Notes: generated from the sequence alone by a model not told the origin. Counted from the stretch's first letter, positions 51,238 through 60,366 are shown. The stretch is 64,000 nucleotides of DNA from JBEKYD01 sp049511335 (GCA_049511335.1 JBEKYD010000005.1:1-64000), one strand, 5' to 3'. Program-made: numbers and translations.

Positions 51238-51603
51238 ATGCGGGTTGTTGACGCTACGATCCTTGACTTGGCGCAACTTAAAGAAGTCACGATGAACGAT
51301 CAGGAACTGATGCACGAGGTGCTTGGCGTGATGCTTGACGATACCGGCAGTCAGTTGCTTTTGTTAGATGCGGCGATTCGAGCCGGTGACCTGAGCGCTT
51401 GCCGGCGGCTGGCCCACTATTCCAAAGGCGCTTGCGCCAACGTCGGCGCGGAACGCGCGGCGGCAGCGTGCCTGCGCATCGAACAGCAGGCAACCAACGG
51501 CGAAGTCGCGGCCTGCAGCCAGTCCTTGGCGGCCCTGCGCAACGAGTTAGACGCCCTCCGAAACGAGATCGGAACCGCGTTGCAGGACGAATCGCCGGCA
51601 TAG
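51238..51603 (+). CDS. stand-alone histidine phosphotransfer (HPt) protein
   Basis: About 121 residues forming a single HPt helical bundle. The phospho-acceptor is the His in RRLAHYSKGACANVGAERAA, with the K-G two and three positions later as in classic HxxKG motifs. The N-terminal VVDATILDLAQLKEVTMNDQ and a long C-terminal helix complete the four-helix bundle. It relays phosphate from a hybrid kinase to a receiver; neither kinase nor cognate regulator is adjacent. An earlier in-frame ATG (51214) is possible, adding eight residues. Confidence 0.85.
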   Translation: MRVVDATILDLAQLKEVTMNDQELMHEVLGVMLDDTGSQLLLLDAAIRAGDLSACRRLAHYSKGACANVGAERAAAACLRIEQQATNGEVAACSQSLAALRNELDALRNEIGTALQDESPA

Positions 51604-51823
51604 CCGTGGCCGGCCCATGAGCGATCGTCACCGAGCAGCTTTTGCCCCGGCTTGTAGAGCGGATGGGCGGCCGCGCGGTGCTCTGCAGGACCCGCTCCCA
51701 GATCGGGCCTCCCGGGCAGCGGGCTACATGATCGGTTTCCGAGTGGGCGACAACCCGTAACCCGGCCTATTCGCGAACCTCCGAAAGGACTCGCGTCGGA
51801 GCTGAGGCGTTGGTGTTTCTGCG

Positions 51824-52606
51824 CTAGCCGATGCTTGCGTCGACGGCACGCCATCCGGTCGAGTCCCAGAACAACCCCTTACCGGCACTCGGCAGGAGCA
51901 GCCAAACACCGGTCACCTCGGCAGGCACACCAGGACTTCGCATCGGACAGCTACCATCGACAATGTGGTGCAGGAGCGGGCCATTTAAGTCGCTATTGAG
52001 CCTAAGGACAATGCAAACGTGACGTTTTGGGGCGCCGGAGATGTTCAGCTTGTAGCGTACGTCCGCACACTTCTCGCTGGCAAGGAACTTCGTTACCCAG
52101 TCCGCAAGATCCGCTCCTGTCGGATCGACCATTCCGCCCGGCCGGGCCATCGAAAAATGCACGCGTCCGTTGCCGTCTGGGTCGTCGCAGAGAGCGTCTG
52201 TAACTCCAAGCTCTGCTAACTCCTCGGTCGTGCCGAAGCTGGCTCTTTCCGTTGGGGACTCCGTGTCCACATGCAGGCATCGGGCGGTATGCAGCGTCGC
52301 AAGGAGTGGCCCAAATTTCGCCAGAAGCCTCTGAACGCGACAGGATTCTGAGAGTTCAACTACCCAGTTCCCTTTTGTGCCCAACTGACGGGGTCCCGTT
52401 GCGGGGCCCTTTTTCCAGACGCGGACAGAATCAGGGCAGGTATTTTGAACGCACTCGATCGCCAGCTCTGCACTGTCTGGTGGCTCGATTCGGAGGTCAT
52501 ACATGCTGTCCCGACTTCCGTCGTCGTTCTTGTGTACCGTGCGGCCCAAGTGCCTCTCGATGACGAGCCTCGCCCACTCCTCCTCTATGCGGACGCCGTG
52601 GCTCAT
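51824..52606 (-). CDS. hypothetical protein, possibly horizontally acquired
   Basis: A 260-residue soluble protein. The middle contains LAIECVQNTCPDSVRVWKKG and the end KRHVCIVLRLNSDLNGPLLH, GVWLLLPSAGKGLFWDSTGW. The second half resembles uncharacterised actinobacterial proteins as I remember them. Its GC content and codon choice look lower and more even than in neighbouring genes, and it sits in a loosely packed stretch between 51.6 and 52.8 kb with no assigned partner. It may be an accessory gene. No catalytic motif is identifiable. Confidence 0.6.
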   Translation of the reverse strand: MSHGVRIEEEWARLVIERHLGRTVHKNDDGSRDSMYDLRIEPPDSAELAIECVQNTCPDSVRVWKKGPATGPRQLGTKGNWVVELSESCRVQRLLAKFGPLLATLHTARCLHVDTESPTERASFGTTEELAELGVTDALCDDPDGNGRVHFSMARPGGMVDPTGADLADWVTKFLASEKCADVRYKLNISGAPKRHVCIVLRLNSDLNGPLLHHIVDGSCPMRSPGVPAEVTGVWLLLPSAGKGLFWDSTGWRAVDASIG

Positions 52607-52800
52607 GGCAAGTCAGCCTCGCCTCCATTGTCTCGTATTTTGGCGTCGTCTCCACGGGAACGTCCATCGTCAACACACGGCAAGGTGCTGGCTGGATCAC
52701 ACGCTACTCGGAAACAGCCCACCTGACCTAAAGCTGATGCGGTACAGGCGACCCAGATACGGGCGTTCCTGGAAGCGGGCCAGACCAGCCTGCCAGTGTC

Positions 52801-53187
52801 TTACGGCAGGTGTTGGAACGTCGCGCCCGCTTGCGCCGAACGCTTCAGCAACAGCTTGACCGCGTCGGCGCACAGCACCGCCGCGTGCTTCGATTCAGCC
52901 GCGAGCCCCCCCAGCGCCTGTTCCACGAAGGATGCCTCGAAGCCGGCCAGTTGCTCCACGGTCTTGCCCGAAATCCACTCGGTCAGTGCCGATCCGGCGG
53001 CGATGGAAGCCGTACAGCCCCTCACCTTGTAGCGGACCGTGGCGGCCCTTCCGCCTTCCAAACGCACCGAGAGCCGCAGGGTGTCCCCGCACGCCGGGTT
53101 GCTGGCGTCAACCGTTACAGCCGGCGCCGCAAGCTCACCCACATTGCGCGGGTGCTCGAAATGATCCAGCAGAAGATCGGAATACAT
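52801..53187 (-). CDS. IscU/NifU-N-like Fe-S cluster scaffold
   Basis: A 128-residue protein beginning MYSDLLLDHFEHPRNVGELA, as in IscU/SufU. The three cluster-ligand cysteines are C33 (NPACGD, with D35), C58 (RGCTASIAAGS) and C106 (AVLCADAVK), all in the expected positions. It assembles [2Fe-2S] or [4Fe-4S] clusters with a cysteine desulfurase, but no iscS/sufS is adjacent. ATG with AGGAG upstream is preferred over longer in-frame starts. Downstream of it on the same strand no gene continues the operon. Confidence 0.88.
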   Translation of the reverse strand: MYSDLLLDHFEHPRNVGELAAPAVTVDASNPACGDTLRLSVRLEGGRAATVRYKVRGCTASIAAGSALTEWISGKTVEQLAGFEASFVEQALGGLAAESKHAAVLCADAVKLLLKRSAQAGATFQHLP

Positions 53188-53257
53188 GCCGCTCTCCTGC
53201 CATCTTGACACGGCTCGTTCATGGCGCGAGCGCCCAGGAGCGATGAAAGATCGTTTT

Positions 53258-53414
53258 AGCCACGGATAAACACAGATGAACACAGATAAAACACAGGAGT
53301 CAGAAGCCCGGTGGAGCGCCCGCAGCGCCGATATTCCGGCTCCCTCGGCTTCCTCGACTTCTGAATTCTTGCTTTTCGGTTTCCTATCCGTGTTTATCCG
53401 CGGCCATCCGTGGC
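53258..53414. repeat. intergenic inverted repeat (GCCACGGATAAACACAG type)
   Basis: Left arm AGCCACGGATAAACACAGAT and the opposing right arm ATCCGTGTTTATCCGCGGCC plus ATCCGTGGC form a large imperfect dyad around a GTCAGAAG-type segment. Related sequences are common in soil-bacterial genomes. It is non-coding. Confidence 0.55.
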
Positions 53415-53426
53415 CTATTTCTTCTA

Positions 53427-53594
53427 CTAGCCGCGGATGCTTTCGCGCTCTTTGACCAGGCGCATCAACAGGCGCAGGCGGCGTTCGAAGCTCGGGTCGG
53501 ATTCGCGCGTATACAGCAGCAGCCGCCGGGCGCGGCGAATGCGCGTTTCCAGCCTGTTGAGTGGGTATCGATCGAGCGGCCGGGGGTTCGTCAT
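53427..53594 (-). CDS. 55-residue basic protein, coupled small gene
   Basis: A strongly basic helical protein: MTNPRPLDRYPLNRLETRIR then RARRLLLYTRESDPSFERRL and a short end. The ATG overlaps the TGA of the upstream 93-residue gene (ATGA). No family is recognised. The basic heptad pattern could bind nucleic acid or act as a helix bundle; this is only a guess. Confidence 0.5.
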   Translation of the reverse strand: MTNPRPLDRYPLNRLETRIRRARRLLLYTRESDPSFERRLRLLMRLVKERESIRG

Positions 53595-53872
53595 GCGCTC
53601 AGCCTCAAGGTGCGCGCGCTCGCTTGCGCCATCGCCTCGCGGTAGCCGGTGTGCGCCGCCTGCCGCGCGCCCACCGGCCTTAGCAGACCGCGGTCCAGGA
53701 AGATCGCCACCCGGCGGTCGCTCCACCCGTTGATTTCGTTGGGGAAAACCCACCAGCCCGCGCCGGGCAAGAAGGCGATCCATTGATGCGCATGCATCTC
53801 GCTGCGGTACAACTTGGCTCGGGCCGGCCCTTCAGCCGCACCCGCGGGTTTTCGAAAGGCTATGCGGGACAT
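53591..53872 (-). CDS. 93-residue protein of unknown function
   Basis: The product begins MSRIAFRKPAGAAEGPARAK and contains MHAHQWIAFLPGAGWWVFPN then EINGWSDRRVAIFLDRGLLR, a strand-turn-helix pattern rich in Trp and Arg. Followed by the coupled 55-residue gene. No named family. The preferred ATG is within a longer open frame whose upstream part has no coding signs. Together the pair may be a small two-gene module, e.g. a toxin-antitoxin-like pair, but nothing shows this directly. Confidence 0.5.
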   Translation of the reverse strand: MSRIAFRKPAGAAEGPARAKLYRSEMHAHQWIAFLPGAGWWVFPNEINGWSDRRVAIFLDRGLLRPVGARQAAHTGYREAMAQASARTLRLSA

Positions 53873-54154
53873 CGGAATGAGAGAGTGCCGGCACAACCGG
53901 GTTTTTCTCAGCAAAAGAAATAGGGACTGGCGCGGGGCTCCGGCACCCCGCCGCAGGCTCGCGTTACCGGCACCTTGTCCGCCGTCGCCCACTTGGTGAC
54001 GAACTGGCTGAGATTCAGTGAGACTGTTTCAAATCGCGCCGCGCGCGAGCCAGGTCAGCTTACTCTCATGAAGAACCGTTGGTGAAGCTGCCAGGCGCCA
54101 GACACGCCGGGCTCTGGGGTTGTCGGAGAGAAAGTTCGGAGAGGAAGTAACGCT

Positions 54155-55795
54155 TCAATCGTGCCGCACGTAAACCTGGATCCATTCCTGCGCGCTGATT
54201 TCCGCCGGTTCGCCGAGCAGCGCGTAGCGGCCCGTGGCCAGCAGGCGCCGCTTAAGCTCGCGCACTTTCAGGTTGCAGAAGTCGTAGCTCCGCTTCCGTT
54301 CCAGAAACTCGAGTCCACGCTCGTCCGGCAGCAGAAGGTATCGCTGCCGGGCCAGCGCCGCGCCCACCAGGTAGTCCATCTTCAGCGCGTCGGTTTTGCC
54401 GGGTACGACCCGGTTCCAGAGGAAGACGTCGGATGCCCCGAACACGGCTTCATCGGGGAAGACCAGACTGGCGCCGGAGGGCAGGAGCACGCCGCCGCTC
54501 TCCACCCTTCCCCGATAGTCGTAGATCAGAGTATTGATGAAAGCACAGGAATGAAAATCCCCAATCTCCGGGATGCCGTAGTATACATCCCGCAGACCAC
54601 GTGCCCGTGCGTCATCGACGATGCGGTCGATCAGCGAGTGCATCGCCGCCGCGTGCGTTGAGCTCACTCCCCGCAGTGGATGAGGCAGCTCCGCCGTGGC
54701 GGCGGTAAGCAGGCATGCGGCAACCGCCAGCGCGCACACGGGCCGGCTTACCGCTTCTTCCCCGCGCGCGTCCCGCCACGGGAAGAACGCGAACATCAGC
54801 ACTCCGAAAACGCATGGCATCGACACGTACGGATTCAGCCCGGCGCCGCGCAGGATTAAGAACAGGGCGGGCGAAGCCGCCAGCCATGCCAACCGCCAGT
54901 CGATCGCGAGCGGTTCGATTCGCTTTCGCTTGCGGGCGGCCGACACAAAGGCCGCCAGCGATGCCGCCAGAAGCGGGATCCCGAGATGCGCCAAACCAAA
55001 AACACCATGGCTCAAGGCTTGCCACAGAGGCAAATGGCGGTTGGCGTCCGGGCTCCATTCGGCGTAGTAGAAGTGTAGCATCGCATAGTTCCCCACCAGA
55101 AACCAGAGCGCCGCTGCGTAAGGGATCGCCATCAACGGGAGGCGCTTCGCCATCGACTTCGGCGCCCGGACGAACTCCGCCGTCAGCAGCGGGCCTAGCA
55201 TCACCGCCAGGTATACCGGCGCCGTCGCCCGCGCCAGACATGCCATCGACCCGGCGACGCCAGTCAGCAGCCATGCGCCGCGCGACCCGCTCTCCCGCGC
55301 CATCAGGAACCACACCGAGGCCAGCGCCAGGAAGATGTACAGCGAAAGATCCATGCGGAAGTCCGGCAAACCTCCGGCCCAGTGCAGCGCGCTCTCGAAC
55401 CACGCGAATGGCAGCGTCAAGCAGACCGCGCGCCACGGCGGGACGTTCCGATAGCGCGTGAAGTACCAATAGAGCGACAGCGCCAGGGCAAGCAGCCAAA
55501 TCCACTGCAGCCAAACGCAAAGCTCGCGCGACGGCTCAAGCACCGGAGCGAGAACGAGCGCTTCCACCCATGGCAACGCAACCGTGCCGCCGATCGCCCC
55601 CGCGCGCAAAGACGCCGCCAAGCCGTGAGTGTGGGCGTACGTGAATACCTCGGCCAGGTTGTTGGCGTAAGCGCAGGAATCGAGTATCGGTATATGCAGG
55701 CGGTAGAACTCGCGGTTTAGATGGACCGCGTAACCGCCCTCCGCCAGCATGATCGCGCAGAGGGCGGCTAGCGCCCAGCGGAACGAATGGCGCAC
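54155..55795 (-). CDS. polytopic membrane protein, GT-C glycosyltransferase-like
   Basis: A 546-residue protein with about ten hydrophobic segments over residues 1-350, then a ~190-residue soluble tail. The first extracytoplasmic loop contains HIPILDSCAYANNLAEVFTY, with an acidic residue where GT-C transferases keep their catalytic Asp/Glu. Features such as WYFTRYRNVPPWRAVCLTLP and YYAEWSPDANRHLPLWQA fit the general topology. The soluble tail includes KTDALKMDYLVGAALARQRY. It may transfer sugar from a polyprenyl carrier; the donor and acceptor are unknown. It precedes clpC on the same strand by 12 bp but is unrelated in function. Confidence 0.65.
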   Translation of the reverse strand: MRHSFRWALAALCAIMLAEGGYAVHLNREFYRLHIPILDSCAYANNLAEVFTYAHTHGLAASLRAGAIGGTVALPWVEALVLAPVLEPSRELCVWLQWIWLLALALSLYWYFTRYRNVPPWRAVCLTLPFAWFESALHWAGGLPDFRMDLSLYIFLALASVWFLMARESGSRGAWLLTGVAGSMACLARATAPVYLAVMLGPLLTAEFVRAPKSMAKRLPLMAIPYAAALWFLVGNYAMLHFYYAEWSPDANRHLPLWQALSHGVFGLAHLGIPLLAASLAAFVSAARKRKRIEPLAIDWRLAWLAASPALFLILRGAGLNPYVSMPCVFGVLMFAFFPWRDARGEEAVSRPVCALAVAACLLTAATAELPHPLRGVSSTHAAAMHSLIDRIVDDARARGLRDVYYGIPEIGDFHSCAFINTLIYDYRGRVESGGVLLPSGASLVFPDEAVFGASDVFLWNRVVPGKTDALKMDYLVGAALARQRYLLLPDERGLEFLERKRSYDFCNLKVRELKRRLLATGRYALLGEPAEISAQEWIQVYVRHD

Positions 55796-55807
55796 TTTGC
55801 GAGCCGG

Positions 55808-58285
55808 CTAAAACGTATACAACAGCGTGCCCGGCGCCGCTTCAGCGGGAGCCCCGGCGGTTACCGCCGCTTCCCCTTCGCCCGACACCTGCCGGTAATA
55901 GATTCCCGTCTCGCCCAGATAAACCTCCAGCTCAGCCGGCCGCGGCAGGGTACCCTGAATCAGCGATTCCGACAACGGGTCCTCGATATACTTCTGCAGT
56001 GCGCGGCGAAGCGGGCGGGCGCCATAGCTGCGGTCCGCGCAGGTCTTCTCCAGGATGTACTTGGCGGCTTCGGGCACCAGGCGAATCTTGACCTGCTTGG
56101 CCACCAGGTTCGAATTCACCTGGGTAACCAGCAGATCGATGATCTGGATCAGATCGTCGTCGGTAAGCGAGCTGAACAGAATCACCTCGTCCAGCCGGTT
56201 CAGGAACTCCGGATTGAATGCCTTCTTTACTTCACTCCGCACCATTTCTTCGATTTTCGAGGGGAAGCCCTCGCCGGCCGGAGCCGAGAAGCCCAGATGC
56301 CCGCGCTTTTCGAGGAAACGCGCGCCCAGGTTCGAGGTCATGATGATGATGGTGTTCTTGAAATCCACCTGGTTGCCCAGGCCGTCGGTCAACTGGCCGT
56401 CTTCGAACACCTGCAGCAGGATGTTGTAAATATCCGGATGCGCTTTTTCGATTTCATCCAGCAGGATGATCGAATACGGATTGCGCTTCACCCGCTCGGT
56501 CAACTGGCCGCCCTCTTCGTAGCCCACGTATCCCGGGGGCGAGCCGATGAGCTTCGAAACCGAATGCTTTTCCATGTACTCGGACATGTCGAAGCGCACC
56601 AGGCTCTTTTCGCTGCCGAACAGGAAGCTCGCGAGCGCGCGCGCGACCTCGGTCTTGCCCACGCCCGTCGGCCCCAGAAACAGGAACGAACCGGCCGGCC
56701 GGTTGCTGGCCTTCAAACCGGCTCGCGAGCGGCGAATGGCGCGGGCCAGCGCGGAAATGGCTTTTTCCTGGCTGATCACGCGTTTATGCAGCTCCTCTTC
56801 GATGCGCAAAAGCTTGGTGATTTCCTCCTCTTTGATTGAGGTCATCGGGACCCCGGTCCAGCGCGCCACCACGTCTTCGATGTCGTCCTTGGTCACGCAT
56901 CCGGTCGAAGAATCGTCCAGGTTGTACTTCTCGCGGAGCTGGCGCATGGTCTCGCGCTCTTTGCGCTCCTCGTCCGAGTAGAAGCGCGCCTTTTCGAACT
57001 CGTGGTTGGCGATGGCGTTCTCCATGCGGTGCACGATGAACTTGATGCGCTTTTGAATATCGGCCAGCTCGGCCGGCAGCGTGGTCTGCCGCAGCTTCAC
57101 CCGCGCCCCGGCTTCGTCGATCAGGTCGATGGCTTTGTCGGGCAGAAAGCGGTCCGGGATATAGCGGCTGGAGGTGTAGACCGCGGTTTCGATGGCTTCA
57201 TCGGTGTACGCCACGGCGTGAAACTTCTCGTAGCGGTCCTTGATGCCGAACAGGATCTTCACCGCATCGGTCTCCGATGGCGGCGGCACTTTCACCGCCT
57301 GGAAGCGGCGCTCCAGCGACCGGTCTTTTTCGATGGATTTGCGGAATTCGCTCGGGGTGGTGGCGCCGATGCACTGAATTTCGCCGCGCGAAAGCGCCGG
57401 TTTCAATATGTTCGCCGCATCCAGCGACCCTTCCGCCGACCCAGCCCCCACCAGCGTGTGCAGCTCGTCGATGAAGATGATGGCGTTCTGATTCTCCATC
57501 AACTCCTTCATGATGGTTTTGAGGCGCTCCTCGAACTGCCCGCGATACTTGGTGCCGGCGACGATGAGCGACAGATCGAGCGCTAGAATCCGCTTATCGG
57601 CCAGGAAAGAGGGTACGTCTCCCTCGGCGATGCGTTGCGCCAGCCCTTCCACGATGGCGGTCTTGCCCACGCCGGGCTCGCCGATCAGCACCGGGTTGTT
57701 CTTGGTGCGGCGGCAAAGAATCTGCACCACCCGCTCCAGTTCGTAATCGCGGCCGATCAATGGGTCCAGCGTCCCGTCCATGGCCGCCTGGGTGAGGTCG
57801 CGGCTGAACTCGGCCAGCAGCGAGCTTTCCTTGGGACGCGCCGAAGCCACTTTCTCGCTCTGCGAACGCGCCAGTTCCTCGCGAATCGTGGAGAGCCGCA
57901 GGCCGCGCTCGTGCAGAATCTCGGCGGCGAAGCACTTCTCTTCCCGCAACAGCCCCAGCAACAGGTGCTCGGTGCCGATGTGCTTGTGATTCAGGCGCTC
58001 GGCTTCCTCGGCGCCGTAAGCCAGCACGCGCTTGCATTCATGGCTCAACGGCAAATCCACCGAGGTGGAGACCTTCTCCCGAATCGTGGTATGCCCCTCG
58101 ATCTGCTTGCGGATCGATTCCACCGCGGCGTGGGAACGCAGAAACCGGTTGGCCAACGCCTTGTCTTCACGCAGCAGGCCTAACAGCAGGTGTTCAGTCT
58201 CGATGTAGGGACTGCCAAACTGGCTGGCTTCATAGCGGGCGAAGAAGATTACCCTACGCGCCTTCTCCGTGTATCGCTCAAACAT
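55808..58285 (-). CDS. clpC: ClpC-type AAA+ unfoldase
   Basis: An 825-residue Clp/Hsp100 class I ATPase. Residues 1-145 contain two Clp-N repeats (YIETEHLLLGLLREDKALAN; HIGTEHLLLGLLREEKCFAA). AAA1 has Walker A GEPGVGKTA at 203-211. A middle coiled segment with NHEFEKARFYSDEERKERET is UVR-like, as in ClpC rather than ClpA. AAA2 has Walker A GPTGVGKTE and signature LIGSPPGYVGYEEGGQLTE; a ClpP-contacting loop would lie in the same domain. It unfolds substrates for ClpP. McsB/CtsR-type adaptors are not adjacent. The ABC ATPase gene upstream is separated by 24 bp. Confidence 0.95.
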   Translation of the reverse strand: MFERYTEKARRVIFFARYEASQFGSPYIETEHLLLGLLREDKALANRFLRSHAAVESIRKQIEGHTTIREKVSTSVDLPLSHECKRVLAYGAEEAERLNHKHIGTEHLLLGLLREEKCFAAEILHERGLRLSTIREELARSQSEKVASARPKESSLLAEFSRDLTQAAMDGTLDPLIGRDYELERVVQILCRRTKNNPVLIGEPGVGKTAIVEGLAQRIAEGDVPSFLADKRILALDLSLIVAGTKYRGQFEERLKTIMKELMENQNAIIFIDELHTLVGAGSAEGSLDAANILKPALSRGEIQCIGATTPSEFRKSIEKDRSLERRFQAVKVPPPSETDAVKILFGIKDRYEKFHAVAYTDEAIETAVYTSSRYIPDRFLPDKAIDLIDEAGARVKLRQTTLPAELADIQKRIKFIVHRMENAIANHEFEKARFYSDEERKERETMRQLREKYNLDDSSTGCVTKDDIEDVVARWTGVPMTSIKEEEITKLLRIEEELHKRVISQEKAISALARAIRRSRAGLKASNRPAGSFLFLGPTGVGKTEVARALASFLFGSEKSLVRFDMSEYMEKHSVSKLIGSPPGYVGYEEGGQLTERVKRNPYSIILLDEIEKAHPDIYNILLQVFEDGQLTDGLGNQVDFKNTIIIMTSNLGARFLEKRGHLGFSAPAGEGFPSKIEEMVRSEVKKAFNPEFLNRLDEVILFSSLTDDDLIQIIDLLVTQVNSNLVAKQVKIRLVPEAAKYILEKTCADRSYGARPLRRALQKYIEDPLSESLIQGTLPRPAELEVYLGETGIYYRQVSGEGEAAVTAGAPAEAAPGTLLYTF

Positions 58286-58309
58286 AGACTTGTGACGCCC
58301 CCCTAAACT

Positions 58310-59044
58310 CTAAAGATACTCCGGTCCGCCTCCAGGTTGCATACCGTGTCGCGTACCGTTTGCCGTGTTCGGGACCAGTACTCCGTTTTCCAGGCTTAAC
58401 AGCCGGCTGCACCTTCGGGCAAATCCGAGGTTGTGCGTGACCAAGATCGAGGTGAGATGGTGCGAGCGGTGCAGATCTTCCAGCAATTCGAAAATCATCT
58501 CGCCGGTCCGAAAGTCGAGGTTTCCTGTGGGTTCATCGGCGAGCAGTACGGAAGGCTTGCCCACCAAGGCACGAGCCAGCACCACGCGTTGTTGTTCGCC
58601 TCCCGATAATTCCCCCGCGCGGTGAGACGCCCGCGCGCCTAGCCCGACTTCGCTCAACCTCTCCAGCGATTCGCGCGCGGCTTTTCCTCTCGGCACGCCA
58701 CGAATCAGCAGGGGCATCATCACGTTCTCAACCGCCGAAAACTCCGGCAGGAGATAGTGAATCTGCCAAACAAATCCAATTTCTCGATTGCGGAAATCCG
58801 CCCGGCCAGCTTCAGCGAGTCCTGAAATCTCCCGTCCTCCGTAGTATATCGCACCCTCGGAAGGGCTGTCCAGACCGCCTAGCAGATGCAGTAACGTGCT
58901 CTTGCCCGCCCCGGATTCCCCTACCAGCGCCAGCATCTCCCCGCGCTCCACCTCGAGGTTCAGGCCGGAAAAAATCGTCAGCACGCTATCCCCCGAGCGA
59001 TACGACTTCTCCAGGTTCGAAACCCGGATATAGGCTTCTCCCAT
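58310..59044 (-). CDS. LolD-type ABC transporter ATPase
   Basis: About 244 residues of an ABC ATPase of the MacB/LolD subfamily. Walker A is GESGAGKSTLLHLLGGLDSP, the Q-loop FVWQIHYLLPEF, the signature LSGGEQQRVVLARAL, and Walker B LLADEPTGNLD with a downstream switch His in VTHN. In the LolCDE system it powers lipoprotein release from the inner membrane; other members belong to MacB-like exporters. No permease partner is adjacent, so the assignment within the subfamily stays open. ATG at MGEAYIRV is preferred over an ATG seven codons upstream. Confidence 0.87.
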   Translation of the reverse strand: MGEAYIRVSNLEKSYRSGDSVLTIFSGLNLEVERGEMLALVGESGAGKSTLLHLLGGLDSPSEGAIYYGGREISGLAEAGRADFRNREIGFVWQIHYLLPEFSAVENVMMPLLIRGVPRGKAARESLERLSEVGLGARASHRAGELSGGEQQRVVLARALVGKPSVLLADEPTGNLDFRTGEMIFELLEDLHRSHHLTSILVTHNLGFARRCSRLLSLENGVLVPNTANGTRHGMQPGGGPEYL

Positions 59045-59091
59045 CTGAACGCTACGATAGCGCAAATACTATCCGCCGGTTGGCTGCACTC

Positions 59092-59140
59092 AAAACTGAA
59101 AACTGACGACTGACAACTGACAACTGACAACTGACAACTG
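59092..59140. repeat. AACTGACAACTGAC-type repeat tract
   Basis: At least five copies of the 7-base unit (CTGACAA) in tandem just before ribBA. The same motif occurs at 24441-24548 and elsewhere. Copy number may vary by slippage. Confidence 0.7.
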
Positions 59141-59162
59141 CAGCCTACTACAATGAAACCGA

Positions 59163-60293
59163 ATGCCCTTTGTCTCAGTGCCGGAAGCGCTCGAAGAAAT
59201 CCGCGCCGGACGGATCCTGGTGGTGGTGGACGATGAAGACCGCGAAAACGAAGGCGATCTGACCATCGCGGCCGAAAAGGTCACCCCGGAGATTATCAAT
59301 TTCATGGCCACCCACGGCCGCGGCCTGATTTGCCTGCCGCTCACCGCCGAACGATGCGATGCCCTCCGCCTGCCCCTGATGAGCGAGCGCAACACCTCCA
59401 ATTTCGGTACCGCCTTTTGCGAATCCATCGACGCACGCGCGGGCGTGACCACAGGCATTTCCGCCGCCGACCGCACCCTCACCATCCGCAAAGCCATCGC
59501 CCGCGATTGCCGGCCCGAAGATCTGGCCCGCCCCGGCCATGTTTTCCCCCTCCGCGCCCGCGATGGCGGCGTGCTGGTCCGCGCCGGACAAACCGAAGCC
59601 GCAATCGACCTGGCGCGCATGGCCGGTCTCGACAGCTCCGGCGTGATCTGCGAAATCATGAACGACGACGGCACCATGGCGCGCGTTCCTCAACTCGAAG
59701 CGTTCTGCGCCCGCCACAATTTGAAAATGCTGTCCGTGGCCGAGTTGATCCGCTACCGCATGAAGACCGAGCGCTTCCTGCGCCGCGCCGCCGAAGGCTC
59801 GATCGATACCGAATTCGGCCTTTTCCGCACCATCGCCTACACCAGCGAGCTGAGCCCCGAATTCCACATGGCGCTGGTGCGCGGTGACGTGGCCGGAGCC
59901 GAAAACGTCCTGGTCCGCATGCACGCCCGCTGCCTCTATGGCGATGTGTTCGGTTCCACCGGCTGCGATTGCCAGCGCCTGGTGCGCGAATCTCTGCGGC
60001 GCATCGCGGCTGAGGATTGCGGTGTGCTGGTGTACATGCACGAAAGCGGCCCCGGATTTCGCGTGGATACCAATAACGGGCAGCCCGCCTGCCTCGTCTC
60101 CCATAACCGCGAGTTTCGCCATTACCAGGGCGCCGAGGGCCAGCGCCTGCTGCAGCATGAGCACGGCATTGGCGCGCAAATCCTCTCCGATCTCGGCCTC
60201 CATACCATTCGCCTGCTCACCAACCATCCCCGCCGCATCGTCGCCCTGGAAGGCTTCGGAATTCAGATCGTCGAACAGGTGCCGGTAGGGTAA
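59163..60293 (+). CDS. ribBA: RibBA-type DHBP synthase with divergent GTP-cyclohydrolase II domain
   Basis: A 376-residue riboflavin-pathway protein. Residues 1-200 are 3,4-dihydroxy-2-butanone-4-phosphate synthase with all active-site segments (VVDDEDRENEGDL; FMATHGRGLICLPL; GHVFPLRARDGGVLVRAGQT). Residues ~203-376 have the GTP cyclohydrolase II fold, with zinc cysteines C257, C268 and C270 (RCLYGDVFGSTGCDC). The central catalytic block is altered: the RQEGRNIGL of E. coli RibA is replaced by HESGPGFRV, and the DxR region is not recognisable. The ending IGAQILSDLGLHTIRLLTNH PRRIVALEGFGIQIVEQVPV is intact. The first activity is likely; the second is doubtful. Confidence 0.88.
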   Translation: MPFVSVPEALEEIRAGRILVVVDDEDRENEGDLTIAAEKVTPEIINFMATHGRGLICLPLTAERCDALRLPLMSERNTSNFGTAFCESIDARAGVTTGISAADRTLTIRKAIARDCRPEDLARPGHVFPLRARDGGVLVRAGQTEAAIDLARMAGLDSSGVICEIMNDDGTMARVPQLEAFCARHNLKMLSVAELIRYRMKTERFLRRAAEGSIDTEFGLFRTIAYTSELSPEFHMALVRGDVAGAENVLVRMHARCLYGDVFGSTGCDCQRLVRESLRRIAAEDCGVLVYMHESGPGFRVDTNNGQPACLVSHNREFRHYQGAEGQRLLQHEHGIGAQILSDLGLHTIRLLTNHPRRIVALEGFGIQIVEQVPVG

Positions 60294-60366
60294 ACAGCCA
60301 AGCCACTCCAAAAAATCCGCTGCTCTCCGTCCTACTCTACAGGCCATGATCTGATTCTTTCCCAGC

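Noticed and set aside
53993..54154. Possible small gene between the coupled small pair and the GT-C-like gene
   Set aside because: No frame with a start, ribosome binding site and plausible composition.
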